Origin: GCA-002697625 sp002697625
GTDB taxonomy: Bacteria; Bacteroidota; Bacteroidia; Flavobacteriales; BACL11
Reading direction: 5' to 3'
DNA: 33,531 nucleotides
Assembly: GCA_964004625.1 (NCBI GenBank)
Contig: CAXFOB010000040.1
Span: forward strand, 1 to 33,531
The position numbers and the translations under genes were made by a program. The notes beneath the pieces were generated by a model. It was not told the DNA's origin. It saw only the letters and a program-made list of their open reading frames with translations, and did not search any database. Below are positions 32,340-33,531 of this stretch, in pieces (positions within the stretch are counted from its first letter, which is position 1; the number at the start of each line of letters is the position of its first letter).

Positions 32340-33531
32340 CTAATTGTTATTTAATTTGACCACAAAACAGTCCTTATAACCCAATTTTACTAATTTGTTT
32401 CTGTGTTCTATTGCGTCATTTGAACTGTAGAACTTACCAGACATATATAGGAAAGTTTGATTTTCAGAATCTATGTAAAACACATCCTTTAATCCTATGA
32501 ATTGATTGATATTAACTTTTGCTCCATAAGTAGCAATTTGTACACTATAGGTTAAATTTCTCGTCGATTCTGTTGAAGTTTTCTTTTTTATATTCTTCTT
32601 TGTAGACTTATTTGCTACTTTGGTAGTAGTAACATTTTCCGATTGAATTCCTTTTTCCTCAAATCCTTTGTAAATTAACACTTCTTTCATGTTTTCTACT
32701 TTTGTATATAAATCTTCTACAGTAGATGTAAGTAATTTTATCTCTTCTGATTTATTACTTTCAGATTTAGTAAGAGTATTGTTCTGAATTTCCAATTCCT
32801 TAATAGACTTTTCTAGTTCCGCTACTTTAGATATTAAAGTGGTAATACTTTCTTCTTTGTCTTTTACACTTTGTTTTAATTGTATATTTTCTACTTCTAA
32901 ATTATCCTGAGAAGAATATTTCTTTTTTAAACTAGAGAGTTTTGAATTTAAAGAATTTACTTCATTTGTTTTTTCTGTTAATTTTTTTCTTAAATCTTTA
33001 GAAACTGTAGCAGAGTTTGATTTTTCTTTAGATAACTTAGAATTTAAAGCACTAATCTCAGAATTTAAAGAAGATACTTTACTGTTAAGCTTATTTACTT
33101 TGTCTTGTAAACTAGAGTTTTTACTTTCAGCTTCTTTTAGTTTCTTAGAAGTTTCAGATACTTTATTATTTAAATTTTCTGTTTTCTCTTTTTCACTCTT
33201 TAAACTAGATGATGTATTTAAATTCTTATTTTTTAAACTAGAAACTTCTGATTTCAGGTTTTTATTTTTGCTTTCAGTTTCGTTTATTTTCGTATTTAGT
33301 TTTACATTAGAGGATTGTAATTCTTTATTTAATTCTATTTGATTGTCTAATCTGTTTTGTTTGCTGTTTACTTGCTTGTTTAAATCAGACAACTCAGCCT
33401 CTAAAATAGAAATTTTAGAAGTTAATTCTTTTTGTTTTACACTAAATTCAGAAATCATTTTATTTCCTTTTTCTAATTCAGTATTCGCTGATTGAAGATT
33501 CTTTCTATCTTCTTTCAGTATGTTATTAGCA
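32340..33531 (-). CDS. Long coiled-coil protein with SPOR-like C-terminus (cut by right edge)
   Basis: The frame is open from the stop at 32340 to the window edge. The first in-frame ATG (33458) is preceded by 24 more open codons of the same coiled-coil character (NNILKEDRKNLQSANTELEK), so the true start lies beyond the window. About 280 residues are heptad-type coiled coil, rich in Leu, Ser, Asn, Lys and Glu with recurrent LNSK/LKS blocks. The last ~75 residues (YSVQIATYGAKVN ... FYIDSENQTFLYMSGKFYS ... LVKLGYKDCFVVKL) resemble a SPOR domain, which binds denuded peptidoglycan. A cell-envelope or division-associated role is plausible. The visible part has no signal peptide, as expected for a fragment. 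Confidence 0.75.
   Translation of the reverse strand, partial: ANNILKEDRKNLQSANTELEKGNKMISEFSVKQKELTSKISILEAELSDLNKQVNSKQNRLDNQIELNKELQSSNVKLNTKINETESKNKNLKSEVSSLKNKNLNTSSSLKSEKEKTENLNNKVSETSKKLKEAESKNSSLQDKVNKLNSKVSSLNSEISALNSKLSKEKSNSATVSKDLRKKLTEKTNEVNSLNSKLSSLKKKYSSQDNLEVENIQLKQSVKDKEESITTLISKVAELEKSIKELEIQNNTLTKSESNKSEEIKLLTSTVEDLYTKVENMKEVLIYKGFEEKGIQSENVTTTKVANKSTKKNIKKKTSTESTRNLTYSVQIATYGAKVNINQFIGLKDVFYIDSENQTFLYMSGKFYSSNDAIEHRNKLVKLGYKDCFVVKLNNN

Noticed and set aside
32700..33458. Repetitive short blocks resembling a repeat array
   Set aside because: The repetition follows codons of a coiled-coil protein with variable heptads and no constant repeat/spacer pattern, so it is not CRISPR or a tandem DNA repeat.

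Overview
The window looks like chromosomal DNA of an AT-rich member of the Bacteroidota, most likely a marine-type Flavobacteriales. Supporting signs are type IX secretion (T9SS) C-terminal tails on several secreted proteins, a choice-of-anchor L/SprB-type adhesin, GCTD-type and GDGxCC-type sequences in secreted proteins, a DUF4294 protein, and promoters of the Bacteroidota form TTG-N17-23-TAnnTTTG in place of -35/-10 boxes. A futalosine-pathway menaquinone gene (mqnE) suggests a family other than the core Flavobacteriaceae, but this is only an inference.

Region 1 (1-7293) is a tight, one-directional run of mostly unrecognised, acidic, probably cytosolic proteins: the end of an unknown gene, a YubB-like protein, a KAP-family P-loop NTPase with a DUF5655-like tail, an unknown 194-aa protein, a 39-aa mini-ORF coupled by a 4-nt overlap to a large helical-repeat protein with a recurring D..WA motif, a DUF481 outer-membrane barrel, a deoxyribonucleotidase-like HAD enzyme and a further unknown. 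It is the accessory-looking part of the window and the best candidate for an undescribed system. A defence or conflict role is inferred from the KAP and nucleotidase families only.

Region 2 (7294-10529) is housekeeping: an acyl-CoA desaturase with its own promoter, a thiolase and an NlpC/P60 peptidase. Region 3 (10526-16728, minus strand) holds an MbnP-like lipoprotein with its di-heme MbnH/cytochrome-c-peroxidase partner, two tandem secreted M43 metalloproteases, and mqnE.

Region 4 (16816-24028) holds priA, a small leucine-rich-repeat secreted protein, a large FAD-dependent dehydrogenase, a DUF4294 protein, and the choice-of-anchor L/SprB T9SS substrate. Region 5 (24029-28100) has hutU (urocanate hydratase) overlapping a 58-aa DUF5522 gene, a divergently transcribed PLP desulfhydrase/deaminase-like gene only 29 bp away, and a glucosaminidase with an unusual beta-rich tail. 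Region 6 (28097-33531, minus strand) has a membrane-anchored unknown, rnhB, a secreted unknown, an RluA-type pseudouridine synthase, panB, and a coiled-coil/SPOR-like protein cut by the right edge.

The longest gene-free stretch is about 145 bp (7294-7438), so no stretch over 300 bases lacks a gene. I saw no tRNA, rRNA, IS element, CRISPR array or attachment site. A recurring feature is that the -7 promoter element lies only 4-7 nt before the start codon in several genes, implying leaderless or nearly leaderless mRNAs.
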